Origin: Bradyrhizobium guangdongense
Lineage (GTDB): Bacteria > Pseudomonadota > Alphaproteobacteria > Rhizobiales > Xanthobacteraceae
Reading direction: 5' to 3'
Assembly: GCF_004114975.1 (NCBI RefSeq)
Contig: NZ_CP030051.1
Location: 6,262,001 to 6,326,000, forward strand
DNA length: 64,000 bases
Shown: piece after piece, positions 17,182 to 26,019 of the stretch
Numbering within the stretch: position 1 is the first letter of the stretch
How the letters are laid out: every line of letters starts with the position of its first letter
Notes under the pieces: generated by a model
What the model was told of the DNA's origin: nothing
The model's database searches: none
Seen by the model: only the letters and a program-made list of their open reading frames with translations
Made by a program: the position numbers and the translations under genes

Positions 17182-18229
17182 GAATGGCTCCAGACGTCGA
17201 AGCAAAGGGAGAGGCCGGCAGCGCGGGGATCCGCGCGGGCGTGCCGGCTGCGGCAAGGGTCAGCGCGCGCACCACGATGCGTCGCGCGAGTTCGATCTTG
17301 TAGGCGTTGTCGCCCGACGGTTTTGCGTCGGTGAGCGCACGCCATGCAGCTTCCTGGAAGGCATCCGCCGTTGGCGCGACTCCCTTCAGGACCTCCTCCG
17401 CAGGCCGGGCTCGCCAGGGCTTTGCGGCAACGCCGCCAAGCGCAAGCCGCGCCTCCACGATTCTGCCGTTCTCGATCCGCAGCGCCGCCGCGGCGGAGAC
17501 GATGGCGAATGCGTAGGATGTCCGCTCGCGAACCTTGAGATAGCGTGCATGCGCGGCAAAGCCGCGCGCGGCAGGCGGCAGACGCACGGCGACGATGAGA
17601 TCGCCGGGCTCTAGTACGGATTCGTGCTCGGGTGTATCGCCGGGTAGCCGATGCAACTCGTCGAGCGCGATCTCGCGGCGGCCGTTTTTGCCTTCGATCT
17701 CCACGATGGCGTCGAGCGCCACCAGCGGCACGCAGAAGTCCGAGGGGTGCGTGGCGATGCAGCTCGCGGTCCAGCCGAGCACGGCATGTGACCGGTTCAC
17801 GCCATCGCGGGCGTCGCACCCGCTGCCGGGCTCGCGCTTGTTGCAATGGCTGGCGGTGTCGTAGAAATAGGCGCAGCGCGTCCGCTGCAACAGATTGCCG
17901 CCCACGGTCGCGGCGTTGCGCAGCTGCGCCGATGCGCCGGAGAGCAGCGCTTCCGCAACGGCGGGATAGGCCTTGGCAAACTCCGCATCATGCGCGAGAC
18001 CGGCATTGCTCACGAGCGAGCCGATCCGCAACGACCCATCACCGAGGCGCTCGATCCGATCGAGCCCGTCGAGATGCGTGACGTCGACCAGCCGATCCGG
18101 CCGGCTGACATTGCCCTTCATCAGATCCAGCAGATTGGTGCCGGCGGCAAGATACGCAGTGCCCGGCTGGGCGGCGGCGGCAACGGCTTCGGCGACCGTC
18201 GCAGGCCTGATGTAGTCGAATTGTTTCAT
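17174..18229 (-). CDS. FAD-binding subunit with 4Fe-4S insertion (PaoB/YagS-like)
   Basis: A 351-residue CO-dehydrogenase flavoprotein-type subunit. The start at 18229 (MKQFDYIRPATVAEAV) overlaps the stop of the iron-sulfur subunit gene (ATGA). FAD-binding motifs are AAGTNLLDLMKGNV near residue 28 and AATVGGNLLQRT near 105. Directly after, C-A-Y-F-Y-D and C-N-K-R-E-P-G-S-G-C supply the Cys residues that in PaoB hold an extra 4Fe-4S cluster, a feature that separates this branch from ordinary xanthine dehydrogenases. It relays electrons from molybdenum through the clusters to an acceptor. Confidence 0.9.
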   Translation of the reverse strand: MKQFDYIRPATVAEAVAAAAQPGTAYLAAGTNLLDLMKGNVSRPDRLVDVTHLDGLDRIERLGDGSLRIGSLVSNAGLAHDAEFAKAYPAVAEALLSGASAQLRNAATVGGNLLQRTRCAYFYDTASHCNKREPGSGCDARDGVNRSHAVLGWTASCIATHPSDFCVPLVALDAIVEIEGKNGRREIALDELHRLPGDTPEHESVLEPGDLIVAVRLPPAARGFAAHARYLKVRERTSYAFAIVSAAAALRIENGRIVEARLALGGVAAKPWRARPAEEVLKGVAPTADAFQEAAWRALTDAKPSGDNAYKIELARRIVVRALTLAAAGTPARIPALPASPFASTSGAIHA

Positions 18230-18723
18230 GCGGAGCGCCTCTGGTGGGATTGATCGGCACCCGCCTGCGCTTCGAGCACGGCATCGACGATGCCGGCATA
18301 GGCTCCGCAGCGGCAGAGATTGCCGCTCATGCACTCACGAATGCGTTCAGGATCATTGCCGGCCTGGGCTTCCTGCATCATGCCGATCGCGCTCATGATC
18401 TGGCCGGGCGTGCAGAAGCCGCACTGGAAGCCGTCATGGGCGATGAAAGCGGCCTGGACGGGGTGAAGCTGGTCGCCGCGTGCGATACCTTCGATGGTCA
18501 GAATCTCGGCGCCGTCATGGCTGATGGCGAGTGCGAGGCAGGAATTGATGCGTTTGCCGTCGACGAGAATGGTGCAGGCGCCGCACTGGCCGCGGTCGCA
18601 TCCCTTCTTGGTTCCGGTGAGATGGAGGCGCTCACGCAGGAGATCGAGCAGCGTGACGCGGGGATCGTCGAGGACGAAGTCGCGCCGTGCACCGTTCACG
18701 GTGAGGCTGATGGAGTGGTTCAT
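18226..18723 (-). CDS. 2Fe-2S subunit of molybdenum oxidoreductase (PaoA-like)
   Basis: A 165-residue ferredoxin-like subunit. The plant-type 2Fe-2S cluster is bound by C-D-R-G-Q-C-G-A-C and the later C in KRINSC, and the second cluster by CGFC and CRC in the C-terminal helical domain (MSGNLCRCGAY). At 165 residues it lacks the Tat leader present in E. coli PaoA. It is the first gene of the three-gene operon; all downstream junctions overlap, so translation is coupled. A TetR regulator is divergently encoded 241 bp upstream. Confidence 0.92.
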   Translation of the reverse strand: MNHSISLTVNGARRDFVLDDPRVTLLDLLRERLHLTGTKKGCDRGQCGACTILVDGKRINSCLALAISHDGAEILTIEGIARGDQLHPVQAAFIAHDGFQCGFCTPGQIMSAIGMMQEAQAGNDPERIRECMSGNLCRCGAYAGIVDAVLEAQAGADQSHQRRSA

Positions 18724-18964
18724 ACAAGGCTCCGATCAGAAATGGACATGGCTCATCGCTCGGCGCGCCACCGCCGTGGCCGCCGTCGATATCGCACCGG
18801 TCCGGACATGATCCGGGCCGGCACTCGCGAAGATACGGAGGCACCCTCCGCTTAACAAGGGTCGGCGAAAAATATCTGGAATCCGTCAAAATCCCACGCA
18901 CCGACAACGCGATACGCCGCGCTTGGGGTTCAATCTAACCAATTCGTGATCTACATTGCCTGCC

Positions 18965-19603
18965 ATGGACGACCACACCGACCAGACCCGCAAGCCGCGC
19001 GCCGATGCCGTGCGCAATCGCGAGCGTGTGCTTGAAGCGGCCAAGGCGGTGTTCAGCGCGGGCGGCCCGGAGGCGAGCCTGGAGGCCGTGGCCAAACGCG
19101 CCGGGGTCGGCATCGGCACGCTGTATCGGCATTTTCCGACCCGCGAGGATTTGTTCGAGGCGGTGTACCGGCGTGAGGTCGAGCAGCTCAGCGAGCTCGC
19201 CGAACAATTGAAAAGTGCGAAGGACCCAGTCGATGCATTGAGGCGCTGGCTGCGCTCAGGCGTCGAATTCGTCGCCACCAAGAAGGGCATGGTGGCAGCC
19301 TTGGCGCTCGCGGTGCAGAGCGGGTCCGAACTGCACGCCTTCTCCTTCGATCGGCTGACGAGGGCGACCGGCTCGCTGCTCGAGCGCGCGGTAGCGGCCG
19401 GCGAGATGCGCGCCGACATCAGTCCCGAGGACTTCCTGCGCGCGTTCTTCGGCATGTGCTACATCCACGACCAGCCCGGCTGGCAGTCCACTGCGCTACG
19501 TCTCCTCGACGTGTTCGTCGACGGCCTGCGCGTGCAGGCAGCATCCAAGACGAAGGCGCGAGCCGCCAGGCCCGCGAAATCGGCGGCGAAGCGGAGGCGG
19601 TAG
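18965..19603 (+). CDS. TetR-family transcriptional regulator
   Basis: A 212-residue regulator. The N-terminal TetR HTH is clear: RERVLEAAKAVFSAGGPEASLEAVAKRAGVGIGTLYRHFPTRE is read over about residues 15-60, including the LYRHFPTRE recognition-helix end. The C-terminal ligand domain ends in a basic Lys/Arg/Ala tail (KTKARAARPAKSAAKRRR). The ATG at 18965 is preferred over a TTG three codons upstream. Being divergent from the molybdenum oxidoreductase operon, it probably represses that operon and itself. Confidence 0.88.
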   Translation: MDDHTDQTRKPRADAVRNRERVLEAAKAVFSAGGPEASLEAVAKRAGVGIGTLYRHFPTREDLFEAVYRREVEQLSELAEQLKSAKDPVDALRRWLRSGVEFVATKKGMVAALALAVQSGSELHAFSFDRLTRATGSLLERAVAAGEMRADISPEDFLRAFFGMCYIHDQPGWQSTALRLLDVFVDGLRVQAASKTKARAARPAKSAAKRRR

Positions 19604-19656
19604 GCGCCGGGATGTGCTAGGGTCGGCGTTGCCACGATATCAACGCGGAGCCTGTC

Positions 19657-20064
19657 ATGCGCATTGCAGCCTTGGTCGCCGCCATCGCTATTGCCTTCAG
19701 CCCCCTTGCCGCTCGCGCAGACGATGTTTCGGCGGCGCAAGGCGTGATCCGCGCCCAGGAACAGGCCTTCGTTCATGACGATGCGGCGACCGCCTATTCC
19801 TACGCCGCACCGGCGATCAAGCAGATATTCCCCACACCCGAGATCTTCATGGCGATGGTGCAGAACGGCTATGCGCCGGTCTACCGCCACAAGAGCTTCG
19901 AGTTCGGCGACGGCAAGACCGAGGGCAGCTCGGTTGCCCAGCGCGTTCACATCATCGATGCCAATGGCGAGGCTTGGGAAGCGCTCTACACGCTCGAACA
20001 GCAGGCCGACGGCAGCTATGAGATCACCGGCTGCTCGCTGCTGAAAGCGGGACAGGCAGTCTAG
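19657..20064 (+). CDS. DUF4864 domain secreted protein
   Basis: A 135-residue protein with a signal peptide (MRIAALVAAIAIAFSPLAARA, cut before DDV). The mature part (IRAQEQAFVHDDAATAYSYAAPAIKQ near residues 30-55, then YAPVYRHKSFEFG and a final ITGCSLLKAG) has the arrangement of DUF4864 proteins, which adopt an NTF2/SnoaL-like cone fold. Function is unknown; it is probably periplasmic. GCGGAG precedes the ATG. Its stop codon overlaps the stop of the convergent MFS gene by three bases (CTAG). Confidence 0.8.
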   Translation: MRIAALVAAIAIAFSPLAARADDVSAAQGVIRAQEQAFVHDDAATAYSYAAPAIKQIFPTPEIFMAMVQNGYAPVYRHKSFEFGDGKTEGSSVAQRVHIIDANGEAWEALYTLEQQADGSYEITGCSLLKAGQAV

Positions 20065-21353
20065 GTTGCGAAATTCGGTCCGGTCTTGACCGAATTGATG
20101 CGCGAGCGGATCAACAGCGTCAAGACGATGCCGACATTGAGCGCGTTCCAGGCCACGCCGTTCGCAAACGCCGCGGCATAGGACCCGGTGGCATCGAAGA
20201 TGATGCCGGACACCCAGCCGCCAAAGGACATGCCGAACACGGAAGCGAAGATCACGATGCCGACGCGCGTTGCAGCTTCGCTCGCCGGCATCGCCTCGCG
20301 CACGATGATGGCGTAGCTCGGCACGATGCCGCCCTGGAACAGGCCGAACATCGCGGAGATCAGATAGAGCGAGGTGAGTCCGTCGAAGAACAGGTAGAAC
20401 ACCAGCGCAAAGCCCTGCGCCAGCGATCCGAGCAGCAGCGTGCGGATGCCGCCGATCTTGTCGGCGAGATAGCCCGAGCCGATGCGGCTGATGATGCCGC
20501 AGCCCATCATCAGCGACAGCATCTCGGCGCCGCGGGCGACCCCATAACCGAGATCGCCGCAATAAGCGACGATATGCACCTGCGGCATCGCCATGGCCAC
20601 GCAGCAGGCGATGCTGGCGATCGAGAGCAGCACCGTCAGCGTGTTGGTCGACAGGTTCAGATCGACCCGCGGCGGCGGCGCGTTGGCGTGATTGCGAATC
20701 TGGTCGTTACCCATCTGGGCGCGCAGGACGAGGACCAGAAGCGCCATCGTGCTCGCACAGACGATGCCGATGCCGATATGGGTGGTGCGCCAACCGGCGG
20801 TCTGGGTGCCCCAATTCACGATCGGCGGCCACATCGTGCCGGCGACGTAATTGCCGCTCGCGACGATGGTCACGGCGAGGCCGCGATAGCGCTCGAACCA
20901 GTGCGAGGCCTCCGCCATCAGCGGCGCGAAGGTCGCGGACGTGCCAAGCCCGATCAGGAAATAAGCTGCCACGAACTGCCAGAGCTGGGTCGACAGCCCG
21001 GCCAGCACATTTGCGATGCCGAGAAAGACGATACTGATCGCCATCGCCGGCACGATGCCGAACCGGTCGGTGATCTTGCCGGCGATCACACCGCCGAGCC
21101 CGAAGCCGAACATCATCAGCGTGAAGGCCAGCGACACCGCACCGCGCGTGGCGGCGAATTCGACCTGCACGACGGGAATCACCACGACCACCGCCCACAT
21201 GCCGACGGCTCCGATCGAGCCGATGACAAGCGCGATCGCGAGCCTCACCCAAGCCTGACGCGAGTCAGGGGCGAAAGAACCCGGCTTCTGTCCTGGGTGA
21301 TTTGGTGCGTGCACGGCCGGACCATGTTCGCTGATCGCTTGGTGGTCAAGCAT
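20061..21353 (-). CDS. MFS transporter
   Basis: A 430-residue membrane protein with about twelve hydrophobic segments split by a central loop (MGNDQIRNHANAPPPRVDLN near residue 220). The signature loop GKITDRFGI after the second membrane segment and a related LADKIGGI in the second half mark the major facilitator family. The ATG at 21353 is used; upstream extension lacks membrane character. The substrate is unknown; the closest impression is of monocarboxylate/oxalate-type carriers, but this is weak. Confidence 0.85.
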   Translation of the reverse strand: MLDHQAISEHGPAVHAPNHPGQKPGSFAPDSRQAWVRLAIALVIGSIGAVGMWAVVVVIPVVQVEFAATRGAVSLAFTLMMFGFGLGGVIAGKITDRFGIVPAMAISIVFLGIANVLAGLSTQLWQFVAAYFLIGLGTSATFAPLMAEASHWFERYRGLAVTIVASGNYVAGTMWPPIVNWGTQTAGWRTTHIGIGIVCASTMALLVLVLRAQMGNDQIRNHANAPPPRVDLNLSTNTLTVLLSIASIACCVAMAMPQVHIVAYCGDLGYGVARGAEMLSLMMGCGIISRIGSGYLADKIGGIRTLLLGSLAQGFALVFYLFFDGLTSLYLISAMFGLFQGGIVPSYAIIVREAMPASEAATRVGIVIFASVFGMSFGGWVSGIIFDATGSYAAAFANGVAWNALNVGIVLTLLIRSRINSVKTGPNFAT

Positions 21354-21431
21354 TGTGCCGCGATATTGGGCATGCGCGGTGCACTGCGGTAAGAAGAGCT
21401 TGGCGGAACCATACTTTGCGACTAGGTTGCG

Positions 21432-21445
21432 ATTTGCGTGCAAAT
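21432..21445. promoter_or_regulatory. Palindrome ahead of the copper operon
   Basis: ATTTGC-GT-GCAAAT is a perfect inverted repeat 27 bp upstream of the His-rich protein start. Its placement in the probable promoter makes it a candidate operator for the copper genes. The cognate regulator is not encoded next to it. Confidence 0.4.
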
Positions 21446-21472
21446 TTGTCGCGTAACGAGCATGACGACGGG

Positions 21473-21913
21473 ATGTTGTTGCATTTGACGAGATCGATGC
21501 GGATCAGGGTGGGGCAGCTCGTTGCCGTCGCCTATCTGTTCTGCGTGCTCGCGCCTGCCGCAGCGCTGGCCTGGGGCCATGGTCCGGCGCCATGTCTGGA
21601 TGAGGCGGTGCTGGCGGATGTCGCTCCGCATCACCAAGCGATGCCGGCCGACCATGTCCACGGCGCTTCGTCGCATGATCATGGCGGCATGCACGCGCAT
21701 CATCAGGCCGCGCAGGACGCGCCGCTTCAGCACCATCACGACGGCAAGGGCAAAGCGGGCCCCTGCTGCGGAATGATGTGCGTAAGCGCGCTGCCGGCCG
21801 AGTTGCCCAGCGTCGCCAAGCCGCTCCAGCCGATCTCGGCCTGTACAGTCGAGATCACCGCGAGCCTGCACAGCGAGGCGCCGCCCCTGCTCTACCGTCC
21901 ACCCATCGCCTGA
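21473..21913 (+). CDS. His-rich exported protein, probable metal binding
   Basis: A protein of 146 residues from the ATG at 21473 (or 138 from 21497). A hydrophobic segment (GQLVAVAYLFCVLAPAAALA) near residues 17-36 acts as signal or anchor. The mature part is packed with His (DHVHGASSHDHGGMHAHH, QHHHDGKG) followed by a CCGMMC motif, which together suggest copper or another soft metal as ligand. It is the first gene of a run of six same-strand genes that include a multicopper oxidase and a CusF-like protein, so a role in periplasmic copper handling is likely. Confidence 0.7.
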   Translation: MLLHLTRSMRIRVGQLVAVAYLFCVLAPAAALAWGHGPAPCLDEAVLADVAPHHQAMPADHVHGASSHDHGGMHAHHQAAQDAPLQHHHDGKGKAGPCCGMMCVSALPAELPSVAKPLQPISACTVEITASLHSEAPPLLYRPPIA

Positions 21914-21989
21914 TCCGACGCGACGACGTCAGGCCGCGCGCGCGTCTGCGCGCGTGAGCCTTTGTCATCTGACAGATCAGGGATGAATC

Positions 21990-22271
21990 ATGCTTGCGCT
22001 TTCCAGGGCGAAGTTCGCCGCCGCATCCGCGGTGCGTGGACGAGATGTGCTGTTTTACTGGCTTCTGGTTTCAGCCGCGCTGGCGTTGTCCGGCTGCATG
22101 CCGGCTACGACCTCCGTGGCCACCGCGGATCCTGCCGATCCTGCGGCAAAGGTAGCGCGCGCCGGCTATCGGTCGACCATCGCGCCCTATACGAGCCTCC
22201 GGCCCGCGCCGCCCTCCCCCTGGCGCGAGCGCAACGATGCGGTGACGCCGCAGCCCAGGCAGAATCAGTAG
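21990..22271 (+). CDS. Small lipoprotein in copper operon
   Basis: A 93-residue protein with an N-terminal membrane segment (LFYWLLVSAALALSGC) ending in a lipobox LSGC near residue 36, so it is probably lipidated and held in the envelope. The remainder is short and Pro/Ala-rich (PYTSLRPAPPSPWRERND) without a recognised domain. AGGGATG precedes the ATG at 21990. It lies nine bp upstream of the TolC-type gene and is probably co-transcribed with it. Confidence 0.65.
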   Translation: MLALSRAKFAAASAVRGRDVLFYWLLVSAALALSGCMPATTSVATADPADPAAKVARAGYRSTIAPYTSLRPAPPSPWRERNDAVTPQPRQNQ

Positions 22272-22280
22272 GAGCGCGCC

Positions 22281-23705
22281 ATGGCACACCATTTTGCGCG
22301 CAGTCTGTTCGTGCTTGCTGCACTCAGCCTCTCCGGCTGCGCAGCGTTTTCGCCTGACAGCGGCATGACAGCCGTCTCGGACCTGACCGGCCAAGCCATC
22401 AACAAGGATGTCGCCTTCGTGAGGACGGCCGAGGGAGCCGGTGGGGTCGATGCGCGCGTTCGCCTGTTGTTGTCGCGAACACTCAACGCAGATGCTGCCG
22501 TACAAGTCGCGCTGCTCAACAACAAAGGGCTGCAAGCCGCCTACAACGAGTTGGCGCTGGCCGAGACCGACCTCGTCGAGCAGAGTCTGCCGCCCAATCC
22601 GGTGTTCTCGATCTCCCGCATCAGCGGCAATGGCGCCAGCGAGATCGAGCGCCAAGTGGTCGGCGACATCCTGGCACTGGCAACGCTGCCGTTCCGCTCC
22701 GACATCGCGCGCGAACGTTTCCGCCAGGCGCAACTCCGCGCTGCGCTGGCAACGCTGCGGCTCGCGGCCGATGTCCGGCGCGTTTATGTCCGCGCGGTCG
22801 CCGGAAACGAGATGGTGGCGCTGCTCACCGATGCGAAATCGACGGCGGAATCCACCGCACAACTCGCCGTCAAGCTCGGCGAGACCGGCGCAGTGAACAA
22901 GCTCGACCAGGCCCGCGAGCAGGTGTTTTATGCCGAGACCACCGCCGATCTCGCCACCGCGCGGCAGGCAGCGACCAGCGCGCGGGAAAAACTCGCCCGG
23001 CTAATGGGGCTTTGGGACGCCGGCCTCGATTTCCGCCTGCCCAATGCGTTGCCGGCATTGCCACGGCGGCCGCAGGCATTGCCGTCGATCGAAGCCGACG
23101 CGGTCGCGCATCGCCTCGATCTGCAGATCGCGCGGCTGGAGCTGACGGCGCTGGCGAAGTCCTTGAACCTCACGGAAGCGACACGCTTCGTGACGCTGCT
23201 CGACCTCGCCGGCATCTCCCGCCGTACCCAGGACCCGGAAGGCGCGCCGTTCCGCGAACGCGGCTTCGACGTGCAATTCCAGATCCCGATCTTCGACGGC
23301 GGCGAGGTGCGGGTGCGGCAGGCGGCGGAGACCTACAGCCTCGCCTTCAACCGCTTGACCGAACGTGCCGTCAACGTCCGCTCCGAAGCGCGCGATGCTT
23401 ATCGCGTCTATCGCTCGACCTACGACATCGCGAGCCACTATCAGCGCGAGATCCTGCCCTTGCGAAAAATTATCTCCGAGGAGATGCAATTGCGCTTCTC
23501 CAGCATGCAGGTCGACATCTTTGCGCTCCTGACCGAGGCGCGGCAGCGCCTCGCATCGCTGCGCGGTGCGATCGATGCGAAGCAGAATTTCTTCCTCGCC
23601 CAATCCGAATTGCAGACCGCCATCAACGGCGGCGGCGCGCCTGCGGACCGCGGCGACACTCCAACCACCATCGCCACGGCAGCACCTGCCGACGGCGGCC
23701 ACTGA
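22281..23705 (+). CDS. TolC-family outer membrane efflux lipoprotein
   Basis: A 474-residue protein beginning MAHHFARSLFVLAALSLSGC, a lipoprotein signal. Two TolC repeat regions are visible: NADAAVQVALLNNKGLQAAYNELALAE near residues 73-100 with long helices following, and FDVQFQIPIFDGGEVRVRQA near residue 330, the typical second-repeat P-I-F-D-x-G-x-x-R motif. Such proteins form the outer-membrane duct of tripartite efflux pumps. No RND pump or membrane fusion protein is adjacent, so it must pair with components elsewhere. Copper or cation efflux is inferred from its neighbours. Confidence 0.88.
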   Translation: MAHHFARSLFVLAALSLSGCAAFSPDSGMTAVSDLTGQAINKDVAFVRTAEGAGGVDARVRLLLSRTLNADAAVQVALLNNKGLQAAYNELALAETDLVEQSLPPNPVFSISRISGNGASEIERQVVGDILALATLPFRSDIARERFRQAQLRAALATLRLAADVRRVYVRAVAGNEMVALLTDAKSTAESTAQLAVKLGETGAVNKLDQAREQVFYAETTADLATARQAATSAREKLARLMGLWDAGLDFRLPNALPALPRRPQALPSIEADAVAHRLDLQIARLELTALAKSLNLTEATRFVTLLDLAGISRRTQDPEGAPFRERGFDVQFQIPIFDGGEVRVRQAAETYSLAFNRLTERAVNVRSEARDAYRVYRSTYDIASHYQREILPLRKIISEEMQLRFSSMQVDIFALLTEARQRLASLRGAIDAKQNFFLAQSELQTAINGGGAPADRGDTPTTIATAAPADGGH

Positions 23706-23706
23706 C

Positions 23707-25050
23707 ATGGAGACCAGCATGTTTTCCCGTCGAGGATTTTTGGGAACCGCCGCACTCGTCGGCGCCGGCGCCATTCAAGGCCGAGTGCAAGCAGCATCGA
23801 TTCCGGAGGCGCCGCACATGGACAAGGCGGTGATGCAGCCGCCGCTGCACCCCACTAGCGGTCCCGACTATCGCCCCGTTGTCACGCTCAATGGCTGGAC
23901 ACTGCCGTTCCGCATGAATGGCGACTGGAAGGAATTCCATCTCGTCGCCGAGCCCGTGGTGCGCGAATTCGCCGAAGGCATGAAGGTGAATTTGTGGGGC
24001 TACAACGGCCAATCGCCGGGCCCGACCATCGAGGCGGTCGAAGGCGACAAGGTCCGCATCTTCGTCACCAACCGCCTGCCCGAATACACCACCGTCCACT
24101 GGCACGGCATGATCATCCCGAGTGGCATGGACGGCGTCGGCGGACTGACCCAGCCGCACATTCAGCCCGGCAAGACCTTCGTCTACGAGTTCGAGATGAA
24201 GAAGAGCGGGACCTTCATGTACCACCCGCATTCCGACGAGATGGTGCAGATGGCGATGGGCATGATGGGCATGGTCGTCGTGCATCCGCGCGAGGCGACC
24301 TTCCGTCCCGTCGATCGTGACTTTGTCTTCGTGATGAGCACCTATCGCGTCGATCCCGGCACGTCTTTGCCGCACGTCAACGAGATGACCGATTTCAACA
24401 TGTGGACCTGGAATGCGCGGGTGTTCCCCGGCATCGATCCGCTGCCGGTCCGACTCGGCGACAAGGTCCGCGTGCGCATCGGCAATCTCAGCATGACCAA
24501 CCATCCGATCCATCTGCACGGCCACAGCTTTGCGGTGACCTGTACCGATGGCGGCTGGATTCCCGAGAGCGCGCAATATCCGGAGACGACCACCGACGTC
24601 CCGGTCGGCGCTGTCCGGGTGTTCGACGTCTTCGCCGACAATCCTGGCGACTGGGCGTTCCACTGTCACAAGTCGCATCACACCATGAATGCGATGGGGC
24701 ACGATGTGCGCAACCTGATCGGCGTCTCGCGCAAGGATCTCGCCAGGGCGGTCGGCAAGCTCGCGCCCGATGCCATGGCGATGGGCTCGACCGGCATGGC
24801 GATGGGCAACATGGAGATGCCCACCCCCGACAACACGCTGCCGATGATGTCAGGCGCCGGCCAGTTCGGCCCGATCGAGATGGGCGGCATGTTCACGGTG
24901 ATGAAGATCCGCGAGGACATGGCGCGCAACGATTACCGCGATCCCGGCCCCTATCGATTCCCGCAAGGCACCGTCGCCTACGAAGTCGCCTCACCGGGAA
25001 CGGAGCCGGCGCGGCAACCCGCCGCGCCGATACAGAAGATGAAGATGTAA
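23707..25050 (+). CDS. Multicopper oxidase with Tat signal (CopA-like)
   Basis: A 447-residue exported oxidase. The N-terminus has a Tat motif (SRRGFLG) and hydrophobic core. All four copper-ligand motifs are present: HWHGM, HPHSDE, HPIHLHGHSF and HCHKSHHTMNAMGH, the last providing the type 1 copper ligands including an axial Met. Near the C-terminus there is a Met-rich stretch (GMAMGNMEMPTP) similar to the Cu(I)-binding inserts of CueO/CopA. The enzyme probably oxidises Cu(I) in the periplasm. The gene starts one base after the TolC-type stop. Confidence 0.9.
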   Translation: METSMFSRRGFLGTAALVGAGAIQGRVQAASIPEAPHMDKAVMQPPLHPTSGPDYRPVVTLNGWTLPFRMNGDWKEFHLVAEPVVREFAEGMKVNLWGYNGQSPGPTIEAVEGDKVRIFVTNRLPEYTTVHWHGMIIPSGMDGVGGLTQPHIQPGKTFVYEFEMKKSGTFMYHPHSDEMVQMAMGMMGMVVVHPREATFRPVDRDFVFVMSTYRVDPGTSLPHVNEMTDFNMWTWNARVFPGIDPLPVRLGDKVRVRIGNLSMTNHPIHLHGHSFAVTCTDGGWIPESAQYPETTTDVPVGAVRVFDVFADNPGDWAFHCHKSHHTMNAMGHDVRNLIGVSRKDLARAVGKLAPDAMAMGSTGMAMGNMEMPTPDNTLPMMSGAGQFGPIEMGGMFTVMKIREDMARNDYRDPGPYRFPQGTVAYEVASPGTEPARQPAAPIQKMKM

Positions 25051-25086
25051 GTGAGCGTTTCGATGAACCCCCAACCGGAGACTTCA

Positions 25087-25542
25087 ATGACAAGAACAAT
25101 CGGCATCTTGCTGGCGCTGGCCGCGCTCGCGGTCGCACCCGCGCTCGCCCATGAGGGACATGGCCATCACGGCTTCTCGGCCGGCGAGCCCGGCGATGCC
25201 AGCAAGCCGGCCCGCACCGTCGAGATTGCGATGAGCGAGATGTCCTACGAACCGTCGAAGATCGAGGTGAAGCGCGGCGAGCAAATCCGCTTCGTGCTGC
25301 GCAATGTCGGCAGGGAGGATCACGAATTCCTGCTCGCCACACCCAGGGAGAATCTCGCGCATGCCGAGGTGATGAAGAAGCATCCGCACATGGAGCACGA
25401 CGATCCGAACGGGGTGCGGCTCGCGCCGAACAAGACAGCCGAGATCGTCTGGAAGTTCACCAAATCAGGCACCTTCGAATTTTCCTGCCTGATCCCCGAC
25501 CACCGCGACTACGGCATGGTCGGCCACGTCACCGTGAAATGA
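25087..25542 (+). CDS. Exported cupredoxin (plastocyanin/azurin-like)
   Basis: A 151-residue protein; the ATG at 25087 (MTRTIGILLALAALAVAPAL) is preferred because GGAG lies nine bases upstream and it starts a signal peptide. The type 1 copper ligands are visible: His in GREDHEF and the C-x4-H-x4-M loop in CLIPDHRDYGM. The early mature region is His-rich (HEGHGHHG). Proteins of this type bind a single copper and shuttle electrons or buffer copper in the periplasm. It follows the multicopper oxidase and may pass electrons to it. Confidence 0.88.
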   Translation: MTRTIGILLALAALAVAPALAHEGHGHHGFSAGEPGDASKPARTVEIAMSEMSYEPSKIEVKRGEQIRFVLRNVGREDHEFLLATPRENLAHAEVMKKHPHMEHDDPNGVRLAPNKTAEIVWKFTKSGTFEFSCLIPDHRDYGMVGHVTVK

Positions 25543-25558
25543 AGCAGTGGAGACCAAT

Positions 25559-25858
25559 ATGAACCCGATCATCCGCATCACCGCAGTGCTCGCGCTGACG
25601 CTGGGCCTGACCGCGGGCGCGCTCGCGCAAGCCGCTTCCATCAATGGCGAGGTCAAGAAGATCGACGAGAGCGCCGGCAAGATCACGCTCAAGCATGGCG
25701 CGGCCAAAAGCCTCGGCATGGATGACCCCATGACCATGGTCTACCGCGTCAAGGACCCCGCCATGCTCAAGCAGGTGAAGGTCGGCGATAAGGTGACCTT
25801 CGAAGCCGAGGAAGCGGCCTCGGGCTACACCGTGACCAAGATACAAAAGGCGAAATAA
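25559..25858 (+). CDS. CusF-like periplasmic copper-binding protein
   Basis: A 99-residue protein. The ATG at 25559 has GGAG eight bases upstream; a GTG four codons earlier is less likely. A signal peptide (IIRITAVLALTLGLTAGALA) precedes a small OB-fold domain with the CusF signature L-K-H-G...L-G-M-x-x-P-M-T-M-V-Y-R-V, in which the His and two Met residues bind Cu(I)/Ag(I). It is the last gene of the copper run and probably serves as a metallochaperone. Confidence 0.88.
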   Translation: MNPIIRITAVLALTLGLTAGALAQAASINGEVKKIDESAGKITLKHGAAKSLGMDDPMTMVYRVKDPAMLKQVKVGDKVTFEAEEAASGYTVTKIQKAK

Positions 25859-25867
25859 GGTCCTTCG

Positions 25868-25975
25868 GTCATTCCGGGGCGCGCGTAGCGCGAGCCCGGA
25901 ATCCATTCATCCACCAACTCAGCCGCCCGATGGATTCCGGGCTCGCCCTCCGGGCGCGCCGGAATGACGGTCCAA
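25868..25975. repeat. Bradyrhizobium-type inverted intergenic repeat
   Basis: TCATTCCGGGGCGCGCG...GCGAGCCCGGAATCCAT and a downstream inverse copy GATGGATTCCGGGCTCGCC...GGCGCGCCGGAATGA form a large dyad across about 108 bp. Part of the same motif recurs at 42452-42492. It lies after the last copper gene and before the flhA promoter and could terminate the copper transcript. Confidence 0.65.
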
Positions 25976-26019
25976 AGCCCCGAAATACCCCCGGGCCTGA
26001 CCGCCTTCCACCCCCTCCG

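Noticed and set aside
15247..17334. Long open frame antisense to the molybdopterin subunit gene
   Set aside because: The minus-strand gene has complete family motifs; the plus-strand frame is Arg/His/Gly-rich with no domain and reflects high-GC codon bias.
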